Assembly: GCA_937875715.1 (NCBI GenBank)
Contig: CALEHZ010000407.1
Location: 1-5,881, forward strand
Direction: 5' to 3'
From: an uncultured Campylobacter sp.
Lineage (GTDB): Bacteria; Campylobacterota; Campylobacteria; Campylobacterales; Campylobacteraceae
Length of the DNA stretch: 5,881 bases
Made by a program: the position numbers and the translations under genes
Shown: positions 1-5,018 of the stretch, piece after piece
How the letters are laid out: every line of letters starts with the position of its first letter
Numbering within the stretch: position 1 is the stretch's first letter
The notes under the pieces: generated by a model
Databases searched by the model: none
What the model saw: only the letters and a program-made list of their open reading frames with translations
What the model was told of the DNA's origin: nothing

Positions 1-1
1 T

Positions 2-256
2 CATAGCGTAGGCATAGCTATAGATATTTTGCCTAAAGGCTATGAGCACAAAAATATCTACTGGGTGTGGCAGCGCAAAAAAGACCCGCAAAATTGGATG
101 CTTTTGCCACTTCAAAAGCGCTGGATACCGCCACTTGCTGTAATAAATATATTTGAAGAAGAGGGTTTTATTTGGGGTGGCAAATGGGAACTTTGGGATA
201 ATATGCATTTTGAGTATCACCCAGAACTTATACTTTATAGAAAAAGTCAATTCTAA
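2..256 (+). CDS. M15-family D,D-/L,D-peptidase, C-terminal part (5' end outside window)
   Basis: This is the last 84 codons of a gene that enters from the left, open from base 2 and ending in TAA at 254-256. The fragment starts exactly in the zinc motif HxxGxAxD (HSVGIAID, fragment residues 1-8, with H1 and D8 as ligands). It ends with WDNMHFEYHPEL, in which D66 and H69 fit the catalytic acid and third zinc ligand of the M15 (VanY/endolysin-like) peptidases. Family knowledge: these zinc enzymes trim peptidoglycan stem peptides, usually in the periplasm. A signal peptide would lie upstream and cannot be judged. The TTG at 29-31 is internal, because the zinc motif lies before it. A domain swap or phage-endolysin origin cannot be excluded from the fragment. 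The family is fairly sure; the exact bond cleaved is not. Confidence 0.8.
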   Translation, partial: HSVGIAIDILPKGYEHKNIYWVWQRKKDPQNWMLLPLQKRWIPPLAVINIFEEEGFIWGGKWELWDNMHFEYHPELILYRKSQF

Positions 257-266
257 AAAATTCTAA

Positions 267-316
267 TGAATTTTATAAAATTCATAAAATTCAAGCGATG
301 AATTTTATAAAATTCA
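267..316. repeat. Two identical 18-bp perfect palindromes (TGAATTTTATAAAATTCA)
   Basis: TGAATTTTATAAAATTCA occurs at 267-284 and again at 299-316. Each copy is its own reverse complement, and their starts are 32 bp apart. The nine bases ATAAAATTC are also doubled in tandem at 275-283 and 284-292. Because both copies are self-complementary, they can pair with each other over 18-19 bp around a 12-14 base loop. They sit just downstream of the M15 peptidase stop and about 100 bp before msbA. They could act as a transcription terminator for the first gene, a binding site for a dimeric protein, or members of a dispersed repeat family. The same core recurs at 3238-3253, which favours the last. Confidence 0.85.
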
Positions 317-379
317 ATTTCGCAGCAGTGAAGAAAAGTGCTGAATTTTTTAAAAATCCATTTGTTAATAAATTTTGTC

Positions 380-385
380 TAAAAT
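380..385 (+). promoter_or_regulatory. Candidate -10 box (TAAAAT) for msbA-pyrD
   Basis: TAAAAT at 380-385 is preceded by the T-rich run at 361-378, the usual look of a Campylobacter sigma-70 promoter, which lacks a fixed -35 box. A start near 392 would give a leader of about 25 bases before the ATG at 417. Support is composition and spacing only, in a very AT-rich stretch, so this is tentative. Confidence 0.35.
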
Positions 386-406
386 TAGCAAATTATTTTT
401 TTATTT

Positions 407-411
407 AAGGA
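407..411 (+). promoter_or_regulatory. Shine-Dalgarno site that sets the msbA start
   Basis: AAGGA at 407-411 lies 5 bases before ATG 417. The ATG at 411 overlaps this site and the TTG at 375 has no such site in front of it, so 417 is the best start. Confidence 0.65.
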
Positions 412-416
412 TGAAA

Positions 417-2135
417 ATGAAAGGCGTAATAGCTGTTATTTCACGCTTTAAAGGCTATTATAAGGATTATATTTTTCATTTTAGTATAGCGATTTTGGGT
501 ATGATTTTAGCAGCGGCTGGTGCGGCTGCTAGTGCGTATTTGGTAAAGCCGGTGCTTGATAAAATATTTATGGAAAAAAACGAAGAATTGCTTTATTTGC
601 TGCCTTATGCGGTGATTGCGGTGTTTTTCTTAAAAGGACTTGGTACTTATTTACAAGAGTATTTCACAGCTTTTATAGGTCACGACATTGTGCGCCGTTT
701 TCGCTTTATGCTACTTAAAAACATCATTTGCCTTGATATGAGCTTTTTTAATCGCCAAAGAAGTGGCGAGCTAATAAGCCGCAATACAAACGATATCGAA
801 CGCATTAGAAACATCGTCTCAAGCATGGTTCCTGAATTTTTTAGAGAGTTAATAACTGCTATTTGTTTGCTTGGCGTGGTGATTTATCAAAGCCCAAAAC
901 TTGCGTTTTTTGCTCTAGTGATTTTTCCAGCTGCGATTTATCCGCTTAATTTATTTGCCAAAAAAATCAAAAAAATCTCGCACCAAAGTCAAGCTAAAAT
1001 CAGTGATATGACCGCTGCTTTAAGCGAAATTTTTACAAATATTGAAATAATTAAGGCAAATAACGCTACAAATAAAGAGCTAGAGCGCTTTGATTCGCAC
1101 AATGAGCGCTTTTTTAAACTAAATGTAAAAAGCGTGAAAATCGCTGAGCTTGTAAATCCTTTGATGGAGCTTTTTGGTGCTGTTGGCATTGCTGTGGTGA
1201 TCATCATAGGCGGCAGCGAGGTCATCAAAGGCAGCCTTAGCGTAGGTAGCTTTTTTAGCTTTTTGACCGCACTTTTTATGCTTTATACGCCGATTAAGCG
1301 AGTTAGCAATCTATATAATAGAATGCAAGATGCGGTAGCTGCTAGCGAGCGAACTTTTGAGCTTTTGGAGCTAAATCCTAGCATAATTGGCGGCAAAAGT
1401 GAGTTTGTAAAAGAGCTAAAAAGTGTGAATTTTATGGATGTGAAGTTTGGCTATGATGAAAAAATGGTGCTTGCTGGCGTAAGTTTTAAGGCTGAGATTG
1501 GGCAGATAATTGGCATTGTAGGCACGAGTGGTGGCGGCAAAAGCACATTAGTAAATCTACTAATGCGCTTTTATGATGCAAACTCTGGAGAGATTTTAAT
1601 CAATCAAAATCTAATTAGCGATTTTAGCCTTGAGTCTCTGCGCCAAAATATCGGCATTGTAACGCAAAGGATTTATATTTTTAATGACACAATCGCTGCA
1701 AATGTCGCCTATGCAGACTCCGCTAACATAGATGAGCAAAAGGTCATAAAAGCACTAAAAATTGCTAATGCTTGGGATTTTGTAAGTAGCTTAGATGATG
1801 GAATAAACACTCTTTTAGATGAATTTGGCACAAATCTAAGCGGCGGACAAAGACAGCGAATCGCAATCGCAAGAGCGATATACAATGAACCAAAAATTCT
1901 TATCTTTGATGAAGCTACAAGTGCCCTTGATAACGAAAGCGAGCGCATCATCACAGATGTAATAGAACAGATAAAAGCTGATAAAATCATCTTTATCATC
2001 GCACATCGCCACACAAGCATAAAAAATGCTGATAAAATTCTAGTTTTAGATAAAGGCAAGGTCGTTGGCTTTGATAAAAAAGAAGTTTTAGAAAAGACCT
2101 GCGCTGCTTTTAATCAGCTAAAAGAACAAAAATAA
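417..2135 (+). CDS. msbA: MsbA-type lipid A/lipid flippase, ABC exporter half-transporter
   Basis: A 572-residue inner-membrane ABC exporter with the fused order membrane domain then ATPase. Hydrophobic segments lie near residues 22-43, 60-77, 142-157, 161-180, 252-266 and 276-293, giving the expected six. The ATPase domain shows Walker A GTSGGGKST (369-377), Q-loop Q417, signature LSGGQ (474-478), Walker B ILIFDE ending at E499 and the H-loop H530. All are intact. The text after the switch histidine is AHRHTS rather than the common AHRLST. Family knowledge: MsbA homodimers flip lipid A-core from the inner to the outer leaflet. The length matches MsbA (about 580), and the pairing with pyrD matches what I recall for C. 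jejuni. Start chosen at ATG 417, because AAGGA lies 5 bases upstream; a TTG at 375 would add 14 residues. The SD and start of pyrD follow directly, so the two are co-transcribed. A multidrug or other lipid exporter of the same family is the main alternative. Confidence 0.85.
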   Translation: MKGVIAVISRFKGYYKDYIFHFSIAILGMILAAAGAAASAYLVKPVLDKIFMEKNEELLYLLPYAVIAVFFLKGLGTYLQEYFTAFIGHDIVRRFRFMLLKNIICLDMSFFNRQRSGELISRNTNDIERIRNIVSSMVPEFFRELITAICLLGVVIYQSPKLAFFALVIFPAAIYPLNLFAKKIKKISHQSQAKISDMTAALSEIFTNIEIIKANNATNKELERFDSHNERFFKLNVKSVKIAELVNPLMELFGAVGIAVVIIIGGSEVIKGSLSVGSFFSFLTALFMLYTPIKRVSNLYNRMQDAVAASERTFELLELNPSIIGGKSEFVKELKSVNFMDVKFGYDEKMVLAGVSFKAEIGQIIGIVGTSGGGKSTLVNLLMRFYDANSGEILINQNLISDFSLESLRQNIGIVTQRIYIFNDTIAANVAYADSANIDEQKVIKALKIANAWDFVSSLDDGINTLLDEFGTNLSGGQRQRIAIARAIYNEPKILIFDEATSALDNESERIITDVIEQIKADKIIFIIAHRHTSIKNADKILVLDKGKVVGFDKKEVLEKTCAAFNQLKEQK

Positions 2136-2145
2136 AGGAGCAAAA

Positions 2146-3207
2146 ATGAGTTTTTATGAAAGTTTAAAGCCACTGATTTTTAAAATGTCGCCAGAGTGTG
2201 CTCACAGCGCAGCTAGTATGGGTTTAAAAGTAGCAAATAACACACCTTTTGTAAGTGAATTTTTTAAAAAAACTTTTTCTTTTAAAGACGAGATTTTAAG
2301 CCAAAATTTGCTTGGGCTATATTTTGAAAATCCAGTTGGCTTAGCTGGCGGCTTTGATAAAAATGGCGATCTAGCTTATCATTTACAAGCTTTGGGCTTT
2401 GGCTTTTTAGAGTATGGCACCTTTACACCAAGAGCCCAAGATGGCAATCCAAAACCACGTCTTTGGCGACTAAAAGAGATAAAAAGCATACAAAACGCAA
2501 TGGGATTTAATAATCACGGCGCTGCTGCTGTGGAGAAAAATATTCGTCCCTTTTACCCACTTAAAGCGCCTGTCTTTGCAAATATCGGTAAAAACAAGCT
2601 TACACCAAATGAAAATGCTATAAATGATTATATTTATTTAGCAAGTCGTTTTAATGAGCTTTGTGACGGCTTTGTGATAAATATAAGCTCGCCAAACACC
2701 CCAAATTTGCGTGCTTTACAAAATGATGAGTTTTTAAAAAACTTGGCAAGTGAGCTTAAAAATGTCACAAATAAGCCTTTTATTTTAAAGCTTGCGCCAG
2801 ATATGCAAAATGATGCGGCGATTTCGCTTTGTAAAAAAGCCTGCGAGCTTGGATTTAGCGCTATTATTTTGAATAATACTAGCGTGGATTATAGCCTTTA
2901 TCACGGGGCAAAAAACACTGGCGGCTTAAGCGGAGAGGTGATTAAAGAAAAAAGTCGTGAATTTTTTAAAGCCGTAGCCAGTGAGCTTTTTGGCAAAATC
3001 ACGCTTATTAGCTGTGGTGGAATTTCTAGCGCAGATGATGCTCTGTGGCGTATCAAACAAGGTGCAAGCTTGATTGAAATCTACACCGCACTTATTTTTG
3101 AAGGTCCAGCCTTAATAAGAAAAATAAATGGCGAGCTTGCCAATTTACTACGCTTAGAAGGCTTTAATAATATAAAAGAAGCAATCGGCTGTGAGATAAA
3201 AAAATAA
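2146..3207 (+). CDS. pyrD: Dihydroorotate dehydrogenase, class 2 (quinone-linked)
   Basis: A 353-residue enzyme that oxidises dihydroorotate to orotate, the fourth step of UMP synthesis, passing electrons through FMN to membrane quinone. The N-terminal helical extension (SFYESLKPLIFKMSPECAH, then a TPF motif near residue 34) marks class 2 and is the part that attaches to the inner membrane. FMN and substrate motifs are clear: NPVGLAGGFDKNG near 62-74, EYGTFTPRAQDGNPKPR near 91-107, and GFNNHG near 123-128. NISSPNTPNLR begins at N179, with S182 as the catalytic base of class 2 where class 1 has Cys. KLAPD, LNNTS, TGGLSG, SCGGISS and EIYTALIFEGP complete the barrel. ATG 2146 follows AAGGAG at 2135-2140, which overlaps the msbA stop; the gap is 10 bp, so translation is probably coupled. 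Nothing is missing. The pairing with a lipid flippase looks like shared transcription rather than shared function. Confidence 0.96.
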   Translation: MSFYESLKPLIFKMSPECAHSAASMGLKVANNTPFVSEFFKKTFSFKDEILSQNLLGLYFENPVGLAGGFDKNGDLAYHLQALGFGFLEYGTFTPRAQDGNPKPRLWRLKEIKSIQNAMGFNNHGAAAVEKNIRPFYPLKAPVFANIGKNKLTPNENAINDYIYLASRFNELCDGFVINISSPNTPNLRALQNDEFLKNLASELKNVTNKPFILKLAPDMQNDAAISLCKKACELGFSAIILNNTSVDYSLYHGAKNTGGLSGEVIKEKSREFFKAVASELFGKITLISCGGISSADDALWRIKQGASLIEIYTALIFEGPALIRKINGELANLLRLEGFNNIKEAIGCEIKK

Positions 3208-3243
3208 ATTCCATAAAATTCAGGCTTGAATTTTATGGAATTT
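3206..3243. terminator. 17-bp stem-loop between convergent pyrD and the Hpt-like gene
   Basis: A perfect inverted repeat: the left arm at 3206-3222 (…CCATAAAATTCA) pairs with the right arm at 3227-3243 (TGAATTTTATGG…) around the four-base loop GGCT. It begins inside the pyrD stop codon and lies between two genes that point at each other. Its arms end in A- and T-runs, so RNA from either strand ends the stem with U residues. This fits a bidirectional intrinsic terminator, though the stem has few G:C pairs. The arms are made of the same GAATTTTAT module as the other gaps. Confidence 0.65.
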
Positions 3244-3254
3244 TATAAAATTCA
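3237..3254. repeat. Palindrome copy overlapping the stop codon of the Hpt-like gene
   Basis: GAATTTTATAAAATTC (3238-3253) is a third copy of the 16-bp palindromic core seen twice near 267-316. It overlaps the right arm of the stem-loop before it. Bases 3252-3254, read on the minus strand, are the TGA stop of the neighbouring gene, so the repeat supplies the end of that reading frame. Confidence 0.8.
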
Positions 3255-3671
3255 CTTTTTAATAAGTATAAGCGGCATTTTAATAAGTTTTGGATTCATA
3301 ATGGCAAAATACGGCTCGTCTCTATTTAAATTGCCTTTGTAGCTCTCTATTTGATCAGCAGCCAAAAGTAGCCAATCAATAAGCTCATCGCTAGCAGCAC
3401 AACCATCGTATTTTTCATCATTTAGCGCATTTATGATATCAAGGCAGAGTTTTAAAAACTTCTCAAAAGCCTCAAGGCGCAAAAACTTAGTCGCTGAGTG
3501 TAGATTTTTAAAAATATGTATAAGCTCATCCAAGCTATAAGCAAAACGCTCATTATTTCCAAGTCCCACAATAAGTGGCTCAAGACTCATACTCATCACA
3601 TTTAAATGCGTCATAAAGTCATTTACAACATCAAAATCATACTTGCTCTCAAGCTCGCCTAAAAGCCCCAT
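3252..3671 (-). CDS. Small protein with Hpt-like (histidine phosphotransfer) helical segment; function unknown
   Basis: A 139-residue soluble, mostly helical, acidic protein without signal peptide or membrane segment. I do not recognise it as a named gene. The segment DELIHIFKNLHSATKFLRLE and the helix after it (about residues 48-80) resemble an Hpt domain of the CheA P1 or ArcB type: an amphipathic helix with an exposed histidine, here H58, in a Leu-His-Ser context. The usual lysine at +3 is replaced by Thr, with Lys at +4 (K62), and the Gly after it is absent, so phosphotransfer is plausible but unproven. No kinase or receiver domain is attached or adjacent. ATG 3671 is preceded on this strand by AAGGG with a 5-base spacer. 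It is read alone, convergent with pyrD and divergent from panB. The reading frame ends inside a repeat palindrome. The gene is well supported; the Hpt assignment is an inference from pattern. Confidence 0.75.
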   Translation of the reverse strand: MGLLGELESKYDFDVVNDFMTHLNVMSMSLEPLIVGLGNNERFAYSLDELIHIFKNLHSATKFLRLEAFEKFLKLCLDIINALNDEKYDGCAASDELIDWLLLAADQIESYKGNLNRDEPYFAIMNPKLIKMPLILIKK

Positions 3672-3701
3672 TTTTGCCCTTTTAAAAAATTCAAGTCCGC
3701 A

Positions 3702-3707
3702 ATTTTA
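3702..3707 (-). promoter_or_regulatory. -10 box (gcTAAAAT) of the Hpt-like gene
   Basis: On the minus strand the sequence reads TTTTTTGCTAAAAT, a T-run followed by an extended -10 box, typical of Campylobacter sigma-70 promoters. Transcription would start near 3695, giving a leader of about 24 bases that includes a GAATTTTTTAAA module and the AAGGG ribosome site. Confidence 0.6.
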
Positions 3708-3739
3708 GCAAAAAATAACAAAAATTTAGCTTTAAATGC

Positions 3740-3745
3740 TATACT
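3740..3745 (+). promoter_or_regulatory. Extended -10 box (tgcTATACT) of panB
   Basis: TGCTATACT at 3737-3745 is a good extended -10 element. Transcription would start near 3752, which leaves the ATG at 3747 outside the transcript and makes ATG 3768 the working start with a leader of about 16 bases. Its -10 lies only some 33 bp from the divergent -10 at 3702-3707. Confidence 0.6.
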
Positions 3746-3767
3746 TATGAACTTTTTGGGGGCGAAA

Positions 3768-4544
3768 ATGACTATAAATAATTTATATGAAATGAAGGCA
3801 AAAGGCGAAAAAATCGTAATGATCACTGCTTACGATGCGCTTTTTAGTAAGATTTTTGATGAGCATGTGGATATGATTTTGCTCGGCGATAGCTTAAATA
3901 TGAGCTTTGGCGGATGCGACAGCACAATTGGGCTAAGCGTAGAAAATATGATTTATCACGCAAAAGCGATGAGAAAAGCGATTAAACATGCTTATTTTGT
4001 CGTGGATATGCCTTTTGGCAGCTGTGCTACGCCCAAACTAGCCCTAAAAAACTGCATCAAAGTTTACGAACAAACTGGCTGTGATGCTATAAAAATAGAA
4101 GGTGGCAGCGAGATGAATGAAACTATAAAATTATTAGCAAACACTGGAATAGCCGTTATGTCGCACATTGGCTTAAAGCCGCAGCATGCTAGAAAAGAAG
4201 GCGGATTTTTTGTAAAAAAAGATGAAGAAAAAATATTAAGTGATGCTAGGGTTTTAGAAAATTCAGGGGCGAATTTTTTGCTAATTGAAGGCGTGATAAG
4301 CAGCATCGCTAGCAAGGTAGCAAGTGCTTCAAATGTGCCAGTAATCAGCATTGGCGCAGGATCACACACAGATGGACAAGTACTAGTGTGGAGTGATATG
4401 CTAGGCTTTTTCACAGATTTTAAACCAAAATTTGTAAAAAGATATTTAAATGGTGTCCAGCTTGTCACAAACGCTATAAAATCATACGCTAAAGATGTAA
4501 AAGAAGGAAATTTTCCAGCAAAGGAGCATGAATATGAGCTTTAA
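3768..4544 (+). CDS. panB: 3-methyl-2-oxobutanoate (ketopantoate) hydroxymethyltransferase
   Basis: A 258-residue cytosolic enzyme of pantothenate/CoA synthesis that adds a hydroxymethyl group from 5,10-methylene-THF to alpha-ketoisovalerate, giving ketopantoate. PanB landmarks in order: TAYDA (20-24), LLGDSLNM with metal ligand D41, VDMPFGS with metal ligand D80, AIKIEGG with K109 and E111, SHIGLKPQ with H133, LLIEGV with the catalytic glutamate E174, and the GAGSHTDGQVLVWSDMLG block. Length agrees with the family (about 264). ATG 3768 follows a GGGGG ribosome site at 3758-3762 and a TGCTATACT promoter at 3737-3745. The upstream ATG 3747 would add seven residues, but it lies at or before the likely transcript start. 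panC and panD are not in the window. The 3' end overlaps the rhodanese gene by 11 bases, so the two form an operon. Confidence 0.96.
   Translation: MTINNLYEMKAKGEKIVMITAYDALFSKIFDEHVDMILLGDSLNMSFGGCDSTIGLSVENMIYHAKAMRKAIKHAYFVVDMPFGSCATPKLALKNCIKVYEQTGCDAIKIEGGSEMNETIKLLANTGIAVMSHIGLKPQHARKEGGFFVKKDEEKILSDARVLENSGANFLLIEGVISSIASKVASASNVPVISIGAGSHTDGQVLVWSDMLGFFTDFKPKFVKRYLNGVQLVTNAIKSYAKDVKEGNFPAKEHEYEL
4521..4526 (+). promoter_or_regulatory. Shine-Dalgarno site that sets the rhodanese start
   Basis: AAGGAG lies inside the 3' end of panB. It is 7 bases from ATG 4534 but only 1 base from ATG 4528, so 4534 is the likely start. Confidence 0.75.
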
Positions 4545-4866
4545 CGCAGCCAACAAAACCATACCAAATGACAAAATAATCGATATTCGCCGTCCTAGTG
4601 AGTGGTATGAAACTGGTGTGCTTGACGGCTCGCATTTAATCACTTTTGAGATGAGCAGTGGCAAGATAAATCCTGTTTTTGAACAAGAGGTGGCAAAAAT
4701 CTTTAACAAAGACGATGAAATCGTGCTTATGTGTCGCTCAGGTGTGCGAAGCAAAGCGGCTATGAAACTACTTGAAAATGCTGGATATAAAAATGTTAGC
4801 GACATCGATGGTGGCGTGTTTAACTACACTAGGCTTGGTGCGAAATTAAGTGAATACAAAGGATGA
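4534..4866 (+). CDS. Single-domain rhodanese-like sulfurtransferase
   Basis: A 110-residue single rhodanese domain without a signal peptide, hence probably cytosolic. Seen: the N-terminal strand and CDC25-like motif IIDIRRPSEW (15-24) followed by Y-E-T-G-V-L-D-G-S; the active-site loop CRSGVRS with nucleophile C67 and R68/R72 in place; then the AAMKLLENAGYKNV helix and DIDGGV (93-98). The usual GG..W tail reads GGVFNY, so the common Trp is replaced by aromatic residues. Family knowledge: such proteins carry sulfane sulfur as a Cys persulfide, with roles in thiosulfate/cyanide, tRNA-thiolation or redox handling; which one applies here cannot be said. Translation is coupled to panB (11-base overlap). 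Its stop TGA (4864-4866) is the first three bases of a TGAATTTTTTAAA repeat. Confidence 0.92.
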   Translation: MSFNAANKTIPNDKIIDIRRPSEWYETGVLDGSHLITFEMSSGKINPVFEQEVAKIFNKDDEIVLMCRSGVRSKAAMKLLENAGYKNVSDIDGGVFNYTRLGAKLSEYKG

Positions 4867-4890
4867 ATTTTTTAAACTGAATTTTTTAAA
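4864..4890 (+). repeat. Tandem 13-mers TGAATTTTTTAAA with 14-bp period
   Basis: TGAATTTTTTAAA occurs at 4864-4876 and 4878-4890, separated by one C. The first copy contains the rhodanese stop codon. The second is most of the left arm of the long inverted repeat that follows. Confidence 0.85.
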
Positions 4891-4941
4891 TTTTAGGCTG
4901 AATTTTATGAAATTTAATTGTTTTTAAAAAATTCAGTTTAA
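4872..4941. repeat. 19-bp perfect inverted repeat after the rhodanese gene
   Basis: The left arm 4872-4890 (TTAAACTGAA…TTTAAA) is the exact complement of the right arm 4923-4941, with a 32-base loop. It may end the panB-rhodanese transcript, but only four U residues follow, and the loop itself pairs elsewhere: 4893-4906 (TTAGGCTGAATTTT) is complementary to 4970-4983. The two stems interleave in a pseudoknot-like order. Confidence 0.8.
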
Positions 4942-5000
4942 TTTTAGAAAATTCAAAATAATTTTTTAAAAAATTCAGCCTAATTTTAGAAAATTCAAAA
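4921..5000. repeat. Two 38-bp tandem copies, 42-bp period, upstream of ruvB
   Basis: Bases 4921-4958 and 4963-5000 are identical at 36 of 38 positions. They differ only by TT (4937-4938) against CC (4979-4980). Each copy holds TTTTTAAAAAATTCAG, two variable bases, then TAATTTTAGAAAATTCAAAA. The second copy ends 18 bases before the ruvB ATG, so it would lie in or just before the ruvB leader. I found no convincing -10 box for ruvB here, nor any other gene in 4867-5018. Confidence 0.9.
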
Positions 5001-5018
5001 GAAAAAACGGCAAAAATA

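Noticed and set aside
323..351. Small hairpin CAGCA..TGCTG followed by a T-run, as terminator of the M15 gene
   Set aside because: Only five base pairs with an 11-base loop; too weak to call.
375..416. TTG start adding 14 residues to MsbA
   Set aside because: No ribosome site before it, and it overlaps the likely -10 box; ATG 417 has AAGGA at a 5-base spacing.
989..1228. Minus-strand open frame inside msbA
   Set aside because: Antisense shadow of a clear ABC exporter gene; Ser/Ile/Met-rich translation with no recognisable motif. The same holds for 1709-2059 (msbA), 4064-4468 (panB), 4482-4805 (rhodanese) and 5189-5491 and 5558-5860 (ruvB).
2680..2712. Class 1 (soluble) dihydroorotate dehydrogenase
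   Set aside because: The catalytic base position is Ser (S182) and an N-terminal membrane-type extension is present, both marks of class 2.
3747..3767. ATG 3747 as the panB start
   Set aside because: It follows the TATACT box by one base, too close to lie inside the transcript; ATG 3768 has a G-rich ribosome site and gives the family's usual N-terminus.
4256..4281. GAAAATTC..GAATTTT inverted pair inside panB as a repeat insertion
   Set aside because: The codons encode the conserved LENSGANFLLIEG stretch of PanB, so the match is explained by coding sequence. TGAATTTT at 831, 1426, 2256 and 2957 likewise encodes ordinary residues.
4921..5000. CRISPR array
   Set aside because: Only two near-identical copies separated by 4 bases, with no unique spacers and no cas genes.
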